From the NCBI RefSeq assembly GCF_011927625.1, contig NZ_JAATIZ010000002.1, positions 434,001-498,000 on the forward strand: a stretch of 64,000 nt of DNA, read 5' to 3'. Positions 45,599 to 55,150 of this stretch are shown here, in pieces; the stretch's first letter is position 1, and each line of letters begins with the position of its first letter. The notes below the pieces were generated by a model. That model had not been told where the DNA came from. It worked only from the letters and a program-made list of their open reading frames with translations, and ran no database searches. Made by a program: the position numbers and the translations under genes. This stretch comes from Paenalcaligenes hominis (GTDB lineage: Bacteria; Pseudomonadota; Gammaproteobacteria; Burkholderiales; Burkholderiaceae_B).

Positions 45599-46408
45599 TT
45601 ATTGCGCCACAGGTTGTGCCTGAGTATGAATTAATCCCGTTGTAGGGGAAGACGGCTCGGCTAGATAATGCTTTTTAGGCATACGACCCGCTAAATAGGC
45701 GTCGCGACCAGCTTGTACTGCACGGCGCATGGCGCGGGCCATCAGGATCGGGTTTTGGGCATAGGCTAGCGCTGAATTCATCAGCACCGCATCACACCCT
45801 AGCTCCATCCCTATCGTGGCGTCAGAAGCAGTACCTACACCCGCATCTAACAGCACAGGAACAGAGAGTTGTTCAAGTATGAGTTGTATATTCCATGGGT
45901 TTAAAACCCCCATGCCAGAGCCGATAATAGAGGCTAGCGGCATCACCGCTACACAGCCTAAGTCCTCGAGCATCTTGGCTTGTACAGGGTCATCTGAGCA
46001 ATACACCATCACATCAAAGCCGTCTCGTACTAGCTCTTTGGTGGCCGCTAGGGTTTCAGGCATGTTGGGGTATAAATTGGATGGACTACCAAAAATCTCT
46101 AGCTTAACGAGTGAATGCCCATCTAAAAGTTCACGTGCTAAACGGCAGGTACGAATGGCGTCTTGAGCACTGTAGCAGCCTGCTGTGTTAGGTAAATACG
46201 TGAACTCATTGGGCGACACATAATCAAGCAAACTGGGCTCATTGGCGGTTTGACCTATATTAGTGCGTCGTATGGCAACAGTTACGATTTCGGCACCGCT
46301 TTCTAGAATGGCAGCGCGCGTTTCGTCGAAGTCTTTATATTTTCCTGTACCAACGAGCAAACGGGATTGATACGATTTTCCGGCTAAAACAAATGGGTCT
46401 GTGGCCAT
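45599..46408 (-). CDS. thiG: Thiazole synthase
   Basis: 269 residues. Builds the thiazole phosphate of thiamine from DXP, ThiS-thiocarboxylate and dehydroglycine. The catalytic Lys is in LVKLEIFG near residue 104; [37 protein letters not shown], and [17 protein letters not shown] are family motifs. It stands alone: no thiS, thiO or thiE is adjacent. It lies downstream of xsc, a ThDP enzyme, beyond a terminator, suggesting supply of cofactor. A paralogue elsewhere may exist. Confidence 0.92.
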   Translation of the reverse strand: MATDPFVLAGKSYQSRLLVGTGKYKDFDETRAAILESGAEIVTVAIRRTNIGQTANEPSLLDYVSPNEFTYLPNTAGCYSAQDAIRTCRLARELLDGHSLVKLEIFGSPSNLYPNMPETLAATKELVRDGFDVMVYCSDDPVQAKMLEDLGCVAVMPLASIIGSGMGVLNPWNIQLILEQLSVPVLLDAGVGTASDATIGMELGCDAVLMNSALAYAQNPILMARAMRRAVQAGRDAYLAGRMPKKHYLAEPSSPTTGLIHTQAQPVAQ

Positions 46409-46433
46409 GAAATTTACTACCTCTACTTCTATT

Positions 46434-46467
46434 CAAAAAGCGCTGTAGGAGCACCAGGCTCCTACAG
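46434..46467 (-). terminator. Terminator after xsc
   Basis: CTGTAGGAGC and GCTCCTACAG form a 10-bp stem with a 5-base loop; CGCTTTTT follows on the minus strand. Confidence 0.85.
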
Positions 46468-46490
46468 TGCAGCCAGTCATCTACAAAGAC

Positions 46491-48305
46491 TTAGACGTAA
46501 TCTTTGTATTTATCTAGCATACGTACAGGCTTGCGTAATGCATCACGGCGGAATGGATCGCCTAGCTCGCGTGTACACATGATTTCAATCACGCAGGTTT
46601 TGCCTTCGTTCATTTGCATGTCAATGGCACGTTTTAGTGCAGGACCCACGTCTTCTAGACGATCCACTACGATGCCTTCGGCACCCATGGACTCGGCAAT
46701 GCCAGCAAACGATGGGCTTTCGAGCTCACCCGCTACAAAGCGACGATCGTAGAACTCGACTTGGTTTTTCTTCTCTGCACCCCACTGACGGTTGTGGAAC
46801 ACCACTGCCGTAACGGGAATGTCATGACGTACAGCAGTCATGATTTCCATCATGCTCATTGCCCATGCGCCATCGCCAGCGTAAGCAATAGCAGGACGAT
46901 CTGGAGCAGCGGCTTTAGCGCCAATGATGGTAGGTAGTGCATAACCACAGTTACCAAAGCTCATCGGAGCAAAGAAACTACGTGGCTTTTCAAAACGCAG
47001 GTAGCTGTGTGCAACCGAGTTGATATTACCAATGTCTGTGGACACCATCACGTTCTCTGGCATGGCTTTTTCTAGCTCACGCAATACCTGACGTGGGTGC
47101 AAGTAATCGCCACCGTTGAAGGTTTTCTCTTTGGCGTTTTCTGCGATCATGTCTAGGCTGTATGGATCTTTTTCATGAGTCCAACCGTCTAGTTCGGCTT
47201 CCCACTCGGCTTTTTCAGCTGCCATTTTCTTGGCGCGCTCTTCTTTGGTTGCGTCACATGCCAAGGTTTCATCAGCTAAGCGCTTGGTCAATTCAGTTGC
47301 CACGGCTTTAGCATCACCACAAATACCAACGGAGATTTTTTTCACTAAGCCCAAGACTTTGTGATCGGCATCAATTTGAATGATTTTGGCGTCTTTAGGC
47401 CAGTAGTCCATGCCATACTGAGGCAAGGTACCAAATGGGCCTAAGCGTGAACCCAGTGCAATCACTACGTCTGCCTGAGAAATTAATTTCATGCCGGCTT
47501 TGGAACCTTGGTAACCCAATGGACCGCACCACTGTGGGTGGCTAGCAGGGAAGGAGTCGTTGTGCTGATAGCTGTTCACTACGGGCGCACCTAAACGCTC
47601 GGCTAGTGCAATACACTCTTCCACGGCGTCGCCCATGACCACACCACCGCCAGAAATAATGACGGGGAATTTAGCGTTACGTAAAAGCTCAATGGCTTCA
47701 TTTAATGATTGCTCGCCACCGTGACCACGGTCTAGTACCTGAGGCTGAGGAATTTCACATGTGACTTCACCATAGAAGTAGTCACGTGGGATATTAAGTT
47801 GTGTAGGACCCATTTCGCTCTTCGCGCGGTCAAAACAACGGGCTGTGTATTCAGCCATACGGGCTGGATTGGTCACGTGCCCTTGGTACTTGGTGAACTC
47901 TTGGAACATAGGCAACTGATTACACTCTTGGAAACCGCCTAGACCCATGGTGTTGGTACCGGCTTCAGGTGTAATAATGACCACCGGGCTGTGGGCCCAG
48001 TACGCTGCGGCAATACCTGTCACGCAGTTACTGATACCTGGGCCGTTTTGCCCAATCACTACCCCGTGGCGACCGGACACGCGCGCATAGCCATCAGCCA
48101 TATGCGCAGCACCTTGCTCGTGAACAACAGGAATTAAACGAATGCCAGCTGGAGCAAAGATATCCATTGCGTCCATAAATGCAGAACCCATGATCCCGAA
48201 AATATCGGTGGTGCCATTGGCAACCAAGGTCTCCACGAAGGCTTCGGAGGGGGTCATCTTGGTCACGCCGCTGACCACTTTACGGTTATCAACTACTTGG
48301 CTCAT
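46491..48305 (-). CDS. xsc: Sulfoacetaldehyde acetyltransferase
   Basis: 604-residue ThDP enzyme that cleaves sulfoacetaldehyde with phosphate to acetyl phosphate and sulfite, the key desulfonation step of taurine degradation. The glutamate of ThDP activation is in VVHEQGAAHMADGYAR near residue 65, and the ThDP-Mg motif begins YAGDGAWAMSMMEIM near 478. Other landmarks are GFQECNQLPMFQ and a GSAFMDAMDIF N-terminal stretch typical of Xsc. ATG 48305 (MSQVVDN) with GGAGA is preferred. It has its own promoter region facing the CobS-like gene. Confidence 0.93.
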   Translation of the reverse strand: MSQVVDNRKVVSGVTKMTPSEAFVETLVANGTTDIFGIMGSAFMDAMDIFAPAGIRLIPVVHEQGAAHMADGYARVSGRHGVVIGQNGPGISNCVTGIAAAYWAHSPVVIITPEAGTNTMGLGGFQECNQLPMFQEFTKYQGHVTNPARMAEYTARCFDRAKSEMGPTQLNIPRDYFYGEVTCEIPQPQVLDRGHGGEQSLNEAIELLRNAKFPVIISGGGVVMGDAVEECIALAERLGAPVVNSYQHNDSFPASHPQWCGPLGYQGSKAGMKLISQADVVIALGSRLGPFGTLPQYGMDYWPKDAKIIQIDADHKVLGLVKKISVGICGDAKAVATELTKRLADETLACDATKEERAKKMAAEKAEWEAELDGWTHEKDPYSLDMIAENAKEKTFNGGDYLHPRQVLRELEKAMPENVMVSTDIGNINSVAHSYLRFEKPRSFFAPMSFGNCGYALPTIIGAKAAAPDRPAIAYAGDGAWAMSMMEIMTAVRHDIPVTAVVFHNRQWGAEKKNQVEFYDRRFVAGELESPSFAGIAESMGAEGIVVDRLEDVGPALKRAIDMQMNEGKTCVIEIMCTRELGDPFRRDALRKPVRMLDKYKDYV

Positions 48306-48402
48306 GTTATGAAGTCTCCAAATTTGGCGAGCTAAGCGTACCCGCCACACTAATTACAAATTCCAAGACAAGAAATACTTTAATTCGAGATTCTTAGTCA
48401 TT

Positions 48403-48480
48403 TAGGGTTAAGCTAACACAAAAATACAAATAAATGAAATGATTTGTGTCGTTTTTTCTAATAATATATGATTAACCCTA
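48403..48480. promoter_or_regulatory. Inverted repeat TAGGGTTAA/TTAACCCTA in the xsc-CobS intergenic region
   Basis: Perfect 9-bp arms at 48403-48411 and 48472-48480, about 60 bp apart. The right arm overlaps the -10/+1 region of the plus promoter; the left arm lies about 100 bases before xsc. It could let one regulator control both directions. Confidence 0.55.
48444..48472 (+). promoter_or_regulatory. Promoter of the CobS/CobT-like operon
   Basis: TTGTGT (48444-48449) and TATGAT (48467-48472) with a 17-bp spacer; predicted start near 48479. Confidence 0.6.
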
Positions 48481-48485
48481 TGTAT

Positions 48486-48520
48486 AAGCCCTAAAAATCA
48501 CACTGTATAGGGGCTTTTTT
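48486..48520 (+). terminator. Leader terminator/attenuator before the CobS-like gene
   Basis: AAGCCC pairs with GGGCTT (one bulged G, plus two TA pairs), followed by Ts, ending at the base before the GGAGA ribosome site. Position within the leader suggests attenuation or ribosome-site masking. Confidence 0.5.
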
Positions 48521-48530
48521 GGAGACGAGA

Positions 48531-49481
48531 ATGCAAACCTTACTTGAACAACCTACCCGTCAGGTTTCTGTACAAGAGCTATTTAATTTTGACAGCACCA
48601 TGCACGTGATGGCATTTGAAGAGCCCACCGAGTACGTGCCTAAAATTGATGAGGCCTACTTATTTGACCCAGAAGTCACCCTGTCTCTTTTGGCGGGTTT
48701 TAACAACAACCGACGTGTACTTGTTCACGGACGTCACGGCACAGGTAAATCCACCCATATTGAACAAGTGGCTGCGCGCTTAAATTGGCCATGTATACGC
48801 GTTAATCTAGACGGCCATATCAGTCGTCTGGATTTGGTCGGCAAAGACACCATCCGTATTGAGGATGGCTTACAAGTGACCTCTTTTCAAGAGGGGGTTA
48901 TTCCTTGGGCGCTACAACGCCCAGTGGCTTTAATTTTTGACGAGTACGATGCAGGTCGGCCTGATGTCATGTTTGTGATTCAGCAAATTCTAGAGCAAGA
49001 CGGCCGTTTCACTATGTTGGATCAAAATAAGGTCTTAACACCGCACCCTTACTTTCGCATTTTTGCCACAGCCAATACCGTCGGGCTAGGCGACAGCACA
49101 GGGCTTTATCATGGCACCCACCAGCTCAACCACGCTCAAATGGACCGTTGGAATATTGTCGCAAACCTGAATTACATGGATCCAGAACAAGAGGTGGCTA
49201 TTGTTTTAGGCCGTGTTCCCATTAAAAACACCACGCAAGGTGCTCAAGATATTCAGGCCATGGTCACTTTAGCGAACCTAACGCGTCAAGCCTTTGCTGC
49301 TGGCGATTTATCCACCTTAATGTCACCCCGTACCGTCATTACTTGGGCGGAAAACTGCACAATTTTCAAGGATAAACAACGTGCTTTTGCCGTATCGTAT
49401 TTAAATAAATGTGATGATGCAGAAAAAGCGATGGTGGCAGAACTGTATCAGCGTTGTTTTAATGAAGAACTGATGTGGTAA
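48531..49481 (+). CDS. CobS-like AAA+ ATPase
   Basis: 316 residues. Walker A is HGRHGTGKSTHIEQ near residue 75, Walker B IFDEYDAGRPDVMF, and sensor-1 is FATANTVGLGD; these match the CobS branch of MoxR-type AAA+ ATPases. CobS with CobT drives cobalt insertion together with CobN, but no cobalamin gene is present, so a chaperone-like remodelling role is more likely here. ATG 48531 has GGAGA; an in-frame TTG at 48519 is discounted. Divergent from xsc; 28 bases before the CobT-like gene. Confidence 0.85.
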   Translation: MQTLLEQPTRQVSVQELFNFDSTMHVMAFEEPTEYVPKIDEAYLFDPEVTLSLLAGFNNNRRVLVHGRHGTGKSTHIEQVAARLNWPCIRVNLDGHISRLDLVGKDTIRIEDGLQVTSFQEGVIPWALQRPVALIFDEYDAGRPDVMFVIQQILEQDGRFTMLDQNKVLTPHPYFRIFATANTVGLGDSTGLYHGTHQLNHAQMDRWNIVANLNYMDPEQEVAIVLGRVPIKNTTQGAQDIQAMVTLANLTRQAFAAGDLSTLMSPRTVITWAENCTIFKDKQRAFAVSYLNKCDDAEKAMVAELYQRCFNEELMW

Positions 49482-49509
49482 TGCTTTTGACCTCTGGAGG
49501 GCTCTTATT

Positions 49510-51225
49510 ATGACGGCATCCACAGACGCCTTGCGCCAACAACGTCGCGTCCGCGAGCTCAGTGCTGCGGTGACTCGTGCTTTAGCTGCTGACCCCAGTA
49601 TTCATTTACGGCAACAGCACTTTTTTAAAGGAAATCAGAGTCTGGCCTCGTATGCGCCTCATTTACGTTTGCAGCCCGAGGAACAGTTAGAGTTTTTGCG
49701 CGGGGTCGCTGATAGTTTGGCCATCCGTCTGCAATACAGTGACCAAACACTGCATCAATCCCATTTACCTGATGACCCCCTAGCCCGTCTGGTTTTTGAT
49801 TGGTTAGAAAGCTTGCGCACTGAGTCCTTAACCCCCGACACCCTACCCGGGGTGAAAGCCAACTTAGAGAAACGCTTTTATTATTGGTCCGCTGGTTTCC
49901 ATCATGCTGGTCATACACAATCCGCCTTGGGCATTTTGCTTTATACCGTGGCCCAGATGTGTTGGAGCCGCTTGATGGGGCGTCCCGTCTACGAGGAAAC
50001 CGAAGACTTGATTGAGGCCACTCGGGCTTCTATCAATGCGGAACTAGGCACGGCTCTAGCCGGCCTGCGACGTGATCGCCATAATCAATCAAATTATATT
50101 CCTCATGCTTTAGCCATTGCTCACGTCGTAGCACGCAGTGTAGAGCAGGCCTTAGCTAACAAAAAAAAGCAAAATACCGATGAGGACGAAGACGAGGCCA
50201 GCCAAGACGCTTTTGCGTTATTGCTCGACCTGGATGCCGGTCAAGAAGGCGCAATTCATACCGTCGAATCAGCACAAAGTGAAGTATTTAGCGCCCTTAA
50301 AGAGCGTTATGCCATTTTTGACGACCAGTTTGACCGTGTCATTTACCCGGCTGACAGTGTGCGCCCAGAATTACTCGAAGAATACCGCGAACGTATTAAT
50401 CAGCGTATTGCTGCACAGCATATTCCTTTTCCTTTGCTCGTACAGCGCATACGCCGTGCCTTAGAGCGACCGCTAGGAGAGCGCTGGGAATGGGATCAAG
50501 AAGAAGGACTGATTGATGGCCGTCGGCTGACGCAATTGATCAGTTCTCCCATGGAGCGGCGTTTATTCAAACGTCCCCAACCGCTTATCCAACATCAAAC
50601 CAGTGTGAGTTTTTTAATTGACTGCTCAGGCTCGATGAAAGTCCATGCTGAAACCTTGACGATGATGGTGGACTTATTGTGTAAAGCCCTAGAGCGAGCA
50701 GGGGCTCAAACTGAAGTGCTTGGGTTTTCTACACAAGCCTGGAACGGTGGGCGACCTTATAGACGCTGGCGTGCCACGGGACGCAAGCCTCACCCTGGGC
50801 GATTGAACGAGGTGGAGCACCGTATTTTTAAAGAAGCGGACACCTCTTGGCAACATGCCAACCGTGCCATTATGGCGTTGTTGAAATTGGATTTGTATAG
50901 GGAGGGCATTGATGGCGAAGCAGTGCAGTGGGCCACTGAACGCCTCTTGGCTCAATCTAGCGCGCGCAGACTGCTGTATGTGGTGTCGGATGGCTCGCCG
51001 ATGGACAGTGCCACCAACCTAGCCAATGACGATTTTTATATTGATAACCATCTGCAGCAAGTGCTTGGCCAGTCTCAAGCACTTGGTGTAGAGGTATGCG
51101 GCATTGGTATCGGTTTAGATTTAGGTCAACTGTATCAACACGCTCTTATTGCTGACTTACACAAAGGTTTAGACAATCATTTTATTGATGACTTTATCCA
51201 AAGCTTACGTGGGTCACGACGGTAG
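49510..51225 (+). CDS. CobT-like von Willebrand factor A protein
   Basis: 571 residues. N-terminal CobT-like helical region (residues 1-200), an acidic Asp/Glu-rich linker (TDEDEDEASQD near 224), and a C-terminal VWA domain with the MIDAS motif DCSGSM near residue 376, and VVSDGSPMDSATN near 497. With the ATPase upstream it makes a MoxR/VWA pair. In CobNST this pair energises metal chelation. Here the target is unknown; taurine enzymes are candidates. It ends one base before the convergent iclR stop. Confidence 0.85.
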   Translation: MTASTDALRQQRRVRELSAAVTRALAADPSIHLRQQHFFKGNQSLASYAPHLRLQPEEQLEFLRGVADSLAIRLQYSDQTLHQSHLPDDPLARLVFDWLESLRTESLTPDTLPGVKANLEKRFYYWSAGFHHAGHTQSALGILLYTVAQMCWSRLMGRPVYEETEDLIEATRASINAELGTALAGLRRDRHNQSNYIPHALAIAHVVARSVEQALANKKKQNTDEDEDEASQDAFALLLDLDAGQEGAIHTVESAQSEVFSALKERYAIFDDQFDRVIYPADSVRPELLEEYRERINQRIAAQHIPFPLLVQRIRRALERPLGERWEWDQEEGLIDGRRLTQLISSPMERRLFKRPQPLIQHQTSVSFLIDCSGSMKVHAETLTMMVDLLCKALERAGAQTEVLGFSTQAWNGGRPYRRWRATGRKPHPGRLNEVEHRIFKEADTSWQHANRAIMALLKLDLYREGIDGEAVQWATERLLAQSSARRLLYVVSDGSPMDSATNLANDDFYIDNHLQQVLGQSQALGVEVCGIGIGLDLGQLYQHALIADLHKGLDNHFIDDFIQSLRGSRR

Positions 51226-51226
51226 A

Positions 51227-52036
51227 TTAGGACTCGCTCAGCTGGGCCTCGATTTGAGTTAATGCCTGTGCCGCACGTTGCAGTGCAGGCAAGGTTTCTA
51301 GCGCCTTGTCTGGTGTCATACGCATAATGGGGGCTTGGGTAGCAACCGCCATATTCGAGCGACTGCCATCGGGCCGTGGGACTAACACCGCCACACAAAA
51401 CAAACCGGGCAAAAACTCTTCGTTATCAAACGCGTAACCCTGCTGTTTGACTTTCTCAAGCTCAACCTCAAACTCCTCTAGGCTTTGAATGGTGTTTTTT
51501 GTATAGACATCAAACGGCGCATTAGCTAAGAGTCGACGCCGTTGTGCGGGCGGCATTTGGGCTAGCAACACTTTACCACTGGCTGAGCAATGCACGGGTA
51601 CTCGTGACCCGGGACGTAAATAAAACCGCAATGGCGCCTCGGTTTCCACCCGATCTAAATACAACACTTCGTTGCCGGCTAGGGCCGTTAAGTTACAGCT
51701 TTCACCTAGCTCATTGCCTAACGACTTTAAAACGGCATGGCGTGCCCCGTACCGGGTGTCGTTAAAGAGCAAGTCTTCGGCTAAACGGCGTAAACGCCCC
51801 CCCACACAGTAATGGCGCCCGTCCGTATCGCGCATTAACATGTCCGCGTTTTCAAGCTGCTGCAGCATTCTGTGTACGGTGGGCTTGGGTAAGTCGGTGT
51901 TATCGACTAAGTCCTGCAAAGCAAACTGTCGCTCTTGGGCGGCAATCAGCTCTAGCAGGCTAAACAAGCGCATCGCAGGTGTATCGCCTGCAATTTTTAC
52001 GGACTCCAGATCCGCTGGGTTCACTTTATTGTTCAT
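51227..52036 (-). CDS. IclR-family regulator
   Basis: 269 residues. N-terminal winged helix (ALQDLVDNTDLPKPTVHRMLQQL, near residue 40-65) and C-terminal effector domain with RPGSRVPVHCSASGKVLLA and YAFDNEEFLPGLFCVAV. Divergent from pta across a 140-bp AT-rich gap, so it likely controls pta-tauE and perhaps itself. ATG 52036 has an AGGTG site. Effector unknown, possibly a sulfonate or acetyl phosphate-related metabolite. Confidence 0.88.
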   Translation of the reverse strand: MNNKVNPADLESVKIAGDTPAMRLFSLLELIAAQERQFALQDLVDNTDLPKPTVHRMLQQLENADMLMRDTDGRHYCVGGRLRRLAEDLLFNDTRYGARHAVLKSLGNELGESCNLTALAGNEVLYLDRVETEAPLRFYLRPGSRVPVHCSASGKVLLAQMPPAQRRRLLANAPFDVYTKNTIQSLEEFEVELEKVKQQGYAFDNEEFLPGLFCVAVLVPRPDGSRSNMAVATQAPIMRMTPDKALETLPALQRAAQALTQIEAQLSES

Positions 52037-52176
52037 TCTGAGCACCTAAATTCTATTATCTAATACAAAATATACCAAAAAAAGTACAAAATCTTGACCT
52101 TAGCCTAATTTCTCGCTAAATTCTATAAAACAATAAACGATACCTAATGTACCAAAAAACGAGACCGAGGCGATAT

Positions 52177-53187
52177 ATGCAATTATTAAACCACCTGATC
52201 CATTCAGCTAAAAAGAACCCAGCACGAATAGTGGTTTGTGAAGCCGAAGACCCTCGAATCTTGACAGCGGCATGCCGAGCGCACCAACATGGCTTGGCCT
52301 ATATGACGCTTGTAGGCAACACCGCAGCCATACACCAATTGGCTACGGAGCATTATCTTGATATTCAAGACCTGATTATTGAAGACCCTGCCACCTCAGA
52401 AAAAAGGACTGAATTGGAACAGGCTCTGCTTGCACGTCGTGCTCATAAAGGGATGACTGCTGAAAAAGCGCAACACGCTTTGGACGACCCGTTGTGTTTT
52501 GGCACTATGCTTACCCATTGTGGGTATGCCGATGGTGCGGTAGCAGGTGCTATTTATAGTACCGCAGATGTGGTGCGCAGTGCCCTACAACTTATAGGTA
52601 AAGCCCCTGAAGCGAGCCTTGTTTCAAGCTTTTTCCTTATGTTTTTGGATAAAGATCACCATCCCACACGCAGTGGCGTTATTTTCACAGATTGTGGTTT
52701 AGTGATTGACCCCAATGAAGAAGAACTTGCAGCCATTGCCATTGCAGCCGCTGAAAATGCCCGTTATTTGCTGAATGTTGAACCTCGCATTGCTATGCTC
52801 AGCTTTTCCTCGGGGGGCAGCGCCCAACATCCGGCCGTCACCAAAGTCATTCAGGCCGCACAGCGCGTTAAAGCCGCTCTGCCCGGCGTGGCTATTGACG
52901 AAGATGTACAATTTGATGCGGCTATTATTCCAGAAATTTCTGTCAAAAAGCTCAAAAACTCCCAAGTCAAAGGTCAGGCCAATGTCTTTGTGTTCCCGAA
53001 TCTAGACGCGGGCAACATTGGCTATAAGATTGCAGAACGCTTGGGCGGCGCCACTGCTATTGGCCCACTGCTTCAGGGGCTGGCTAAACCCATCAACGAT
53101 TTATCCCGGGGTTGTAGCACAGAAGACGTGTATTGCGTGATTGCAATCACCTCGCTACAAGCCCACATGAGAAAGAACACCACATGA
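52177..53187 (+). CDS. pta: Phosphate acetyltransferase (short form)
   Basis: 336 residues, the short single-domain Pta found in xsc loci. Converts the acetyl phosphate made by Xsc to acetyl-CoA. Motifs: VVCEAEDPRILTAACRA near residue 20, GMTAEKAQHALDDPLCFGTMLTHCGYADGAVAGA and MLSFSSGGSAQHPAVTKVIQAA. An ATG at 52147 would add ten residues; ATG 52177 fits family N-termini. The end overlaps tauE by four bases. Confidence 0.9.
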   Translation: MQLLNHLIHSAKKNPARIVVCEAEDPRILTAACRAHQHGLAYMTLVGNTAAIHQLATEHYLDIQDLIIEDPATSEKRTELEQALLARRAHKGMTAEKAQHALDDPLCFGTMLTHCGYADGAVAGAIYSTADVVRSALQLIGKAPEASLVSSFFLMFLDKDHHPTRSGVIFTDCGLVIDPNEEELAAIAIAAAENARYLLNVEPRIAMLSFSSGGSAQHPAVTKVIQAAQRVKAALPGVAIDEDVQFDAAIIPEISVKKLKNSQVKGQANVFVFPNLDAGNIGYKIAERLGGATAIGPLLQGLAKPINDLSRGCSTEDVYCVIAITSLQAHMRKNTT

Positions 53188-53951
53188 GCTTTTTAACCTT
53201 ATCTGTACTGCTTTTGGTCATTGCCATTGGTACGTATTTCCAAACGGTCACAGGCTTTGGCTTAGCCATGATTGTGATTGGACTAAGCAGTGGGCTAGAG
53301 CTGACCAGCGTGCCTTTTATTGCTACGGTTGTCAGTTTGATCAGTTTAGTTAACAGCGCAATTGCTTTGCCCAGACACCTTCATCATATTGACTGGCGCA
53401 TTGCAAATACCACCTTGCTTGGCATTGTGCCTTCCAGTGTGATCGGGGTGGTGTTACTTAATTTTCTGAATGCCCAAGCAGCCAGTATCCTTGAGTTTTT
53501 ATTAGGCCTCATTATTGTATATAGCGGCATTAGTTTTGCTCTGCGCCCTAAGCAGCGCACTAAGGAATCCAGCTTAAAATCTTTTTTTGGGATTGGCTTC
53601 ATTTCCGGTCTATGCGGAGGCCTATTTGGTATGCCAGGCCCGCCCGTTATTTTTCACATGTACCGTCAGCCTATGGAAATGGCCGTCATCCGCAATATGC
53701 TGTTGCTGATGTTTGCCTGTACCGCTTTCACTCGCACGTTTTACGAAGTAATTACGGAAGGTTTACCCACTGAAACCTTAGTGACATCTGCGATTGCCAT
53801 CCCCTGTGTCGCTATTTTCACTTTATTGGCTCAACGCTTTCCTCCGCCCGTCAGCCCCACCACCATGCGCCGTATCACCTTTATCAGCTTAGTGATCATA
53901 GGTTTAGGGCTTATGTACGGCAGCGTTAAATCCATGACCTTTATGTTTTAA
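53184..53951 (+). CDS. tauE: TSUP-family sulfite exporter, TauE type
   Basis: 255 residues, about eight membrane helices, TauE/SafE family (old DUF81). TVTGFGLAMIVIGLSSGLE near residue 20 and FGIGFISGLCGGLFGMPGPPVIFH in the second half are the family's repeated motifs. In C2 sulfonate degraders this protein exports the sulfite released by Xsc. Coupling to pta supports that role. The longer upstream frame from 53133 lies inside pta. A terminator follows. Confidence 0.88.
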   Translation: MSFLTLSVLLLVIAIGTYFQTVTGFGLAMIVIGLSSGLELTSVPFIATVVSLISLVNSAIALPRHLHHIDWRIANTTLLGIVPSSVIGVVLLNFLNAQAASILEFLLGLIIVYSGISFALRPKQRTKESSLKSFFGIGFISGLCGGLFGMPGPPVIFHMYRQPMEMAVIRNMLLLMFACTAFTRTFYEVITEGLPTETLVTSAIAIPCVAIFTLLAQRFPPPVSPTTMRRITFISLVIIGLGLMYGSVKSMTFMF

Positions 53952-53973
53952 CTCTTTCTCCTTTGTGCCTCCT

Positions 53974-54010
53974 TAAGCGGTAACCCAAGCACGGGTTTAC
54001 CGCTTTTTTT
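53974..54010 (+). terminator. Terminator after pta-tauE
   Basis: AAGCGGTAACCC pairs with GGGTTTACCGCTT with one bulge, followed by a T run. Confidence 0.88.
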
Positions 54011-54122
54011 GTATAGATAACAAAGGGTTAATCCTGAGAGCGAGATATTGCGAATTAAAAACCTGACCAGTAAGATGAAATACCACTATATGAGACTAAT
54101 AATTCCAATTCAGGAGACAATC

Positions 54123-55139
54123 GTGAAACCCGCTACCTACTTATCTGGCTTAATCGCTTTAGGCTTGCTTAGTCTTTCTTCGATCACCCACGCCGAATAC
54201 ACCGGACCAGCGCTTAAGTTTAAGCTGGCTCACACAGCGCCCCCCGGCAACCACATTACAGGGGCCTATCAAAAATTTGCCGAGCTAGTGGCAGAAAAAT
54301 CCGATAAAAAAATTCAAGTTCAAGTCTTTCCTAACGCCGTGTTGGGTAGCGACCGAGTCCTCGTAGAAGGCGCACAACGCGGCTCCTTAGAAATTGGCGT
54401 CAGCTCAACCCCCAACTTAGCCAATTTCTCTAACCAATTTCAGGTGTTTGACCTGCCTTATATCACTAGCCCTGAAAAACAAGAACAGCTGTACGAGGCC
54501 ATGAACCCAGGCGGTTCACTGCACACTTACTTTGAAGGGGTGGCAAATAAAATCGGCTTACACCCTATTATGTATGCCGAATATGGGTACCGCCATTTTG
54601 TATCTGCAAATAAACCCCTAAACAAAGCGGCCGATCTGGCGGGTTTAAAAATGCGTACTACCGACTCACCTGTTGAGGTCGAAGTAGCAAAAGCGTTGCA
54701 TACGAACCCTGCCCCCATTGCTTGGGGCGAAGTCTATACCGCATTGCAGCAAGGCACCATTGATGCCGAAGGCAATACCTTCCCTCATCTAGCCGGTGCT
54801 AAGCACCATGAAACGCTGAAATATGCTATTACCTCTGCCCATAACTACGGCATGCAAGTCGCCATGGCCAATAAAAAGTGGTGGGATTCGCTAGACCCCG
54901 CCGTGCAAGCTGTGATTCAAGAAGCCGCTCTTGAGGCAGTGACGTATCAACGTGAAACCCTTTACCCCGCTAATGAGAAAAAAGCCCGCGCTGAGTTTGA
55001 AGAGCTAGGCATCAAAATTCATGACGCCACCCCCGAGGAAATTGAGGAATTCAAACAGTTAACCCAACCTGTTTTTGACACCTATGCCGCACAGCTCCCT
55101 GCTGAGCTAGTCAAAATGGTGCAAGACACACAGAAATAA
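54123..55139 (+). CDS. Second TRAP substrate-binding protein
   Basis: 338 residues; signal peptide LIALGLLSLSSITHAE. DctP core with LKFKLAHTAPPGNHITGAYQKFAE, LKMRTTDSPVEVEVAKALHTNPAPIAWGEVYTALQQGTIDAEGN (the substrate Arg in MRTTDS). The start is GTG 54123, supported by CAGGAGA upstream; a longer frame from 54048 lacks this. A strong terminator separates it from the permease gene, letting the binding protein be made in excess. Ligand unknown, maybe another sulfonate. Confidence 0.9.
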   Translation: MKPATYLSGLIALGLLSLSSITHAEYTGPALKFKLAHTAPPGNHITGAYQKFAELVAEKSDKKIQVQVFPNAVLGSDRVLVEGAQRGSLEIGVSSTPNLANFSNQFQVFDLPYITSPEKQEQLYEAMNPGGSLHTYFEGVANKIGLHPIMYAEYGYRHFVSANKPLNKAADLAGLKMRTTDSPVEVEVAKALHTNPAPIAWGEVYTALQQGTIDAEGNTFPHLAGAKHHETLKYAITSAHNYGMQVAMANKKWWDSLDPAVQAVIQEAALEAVTYQRETLYPANEKKARAEFEELGIKIHDATPEEIEEFKQLTQPVFDTYAAQLPAELVKMVQDTQK

Positions 55140-55150
55140 TAAGCGTTGAT

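Noticed and set aside
48531-51225. Cobalamin cobaltochelatase operon
   Set aside because: No CobN-sized gene or any cobalamin gene is present; neighbours are sulfonate genes.
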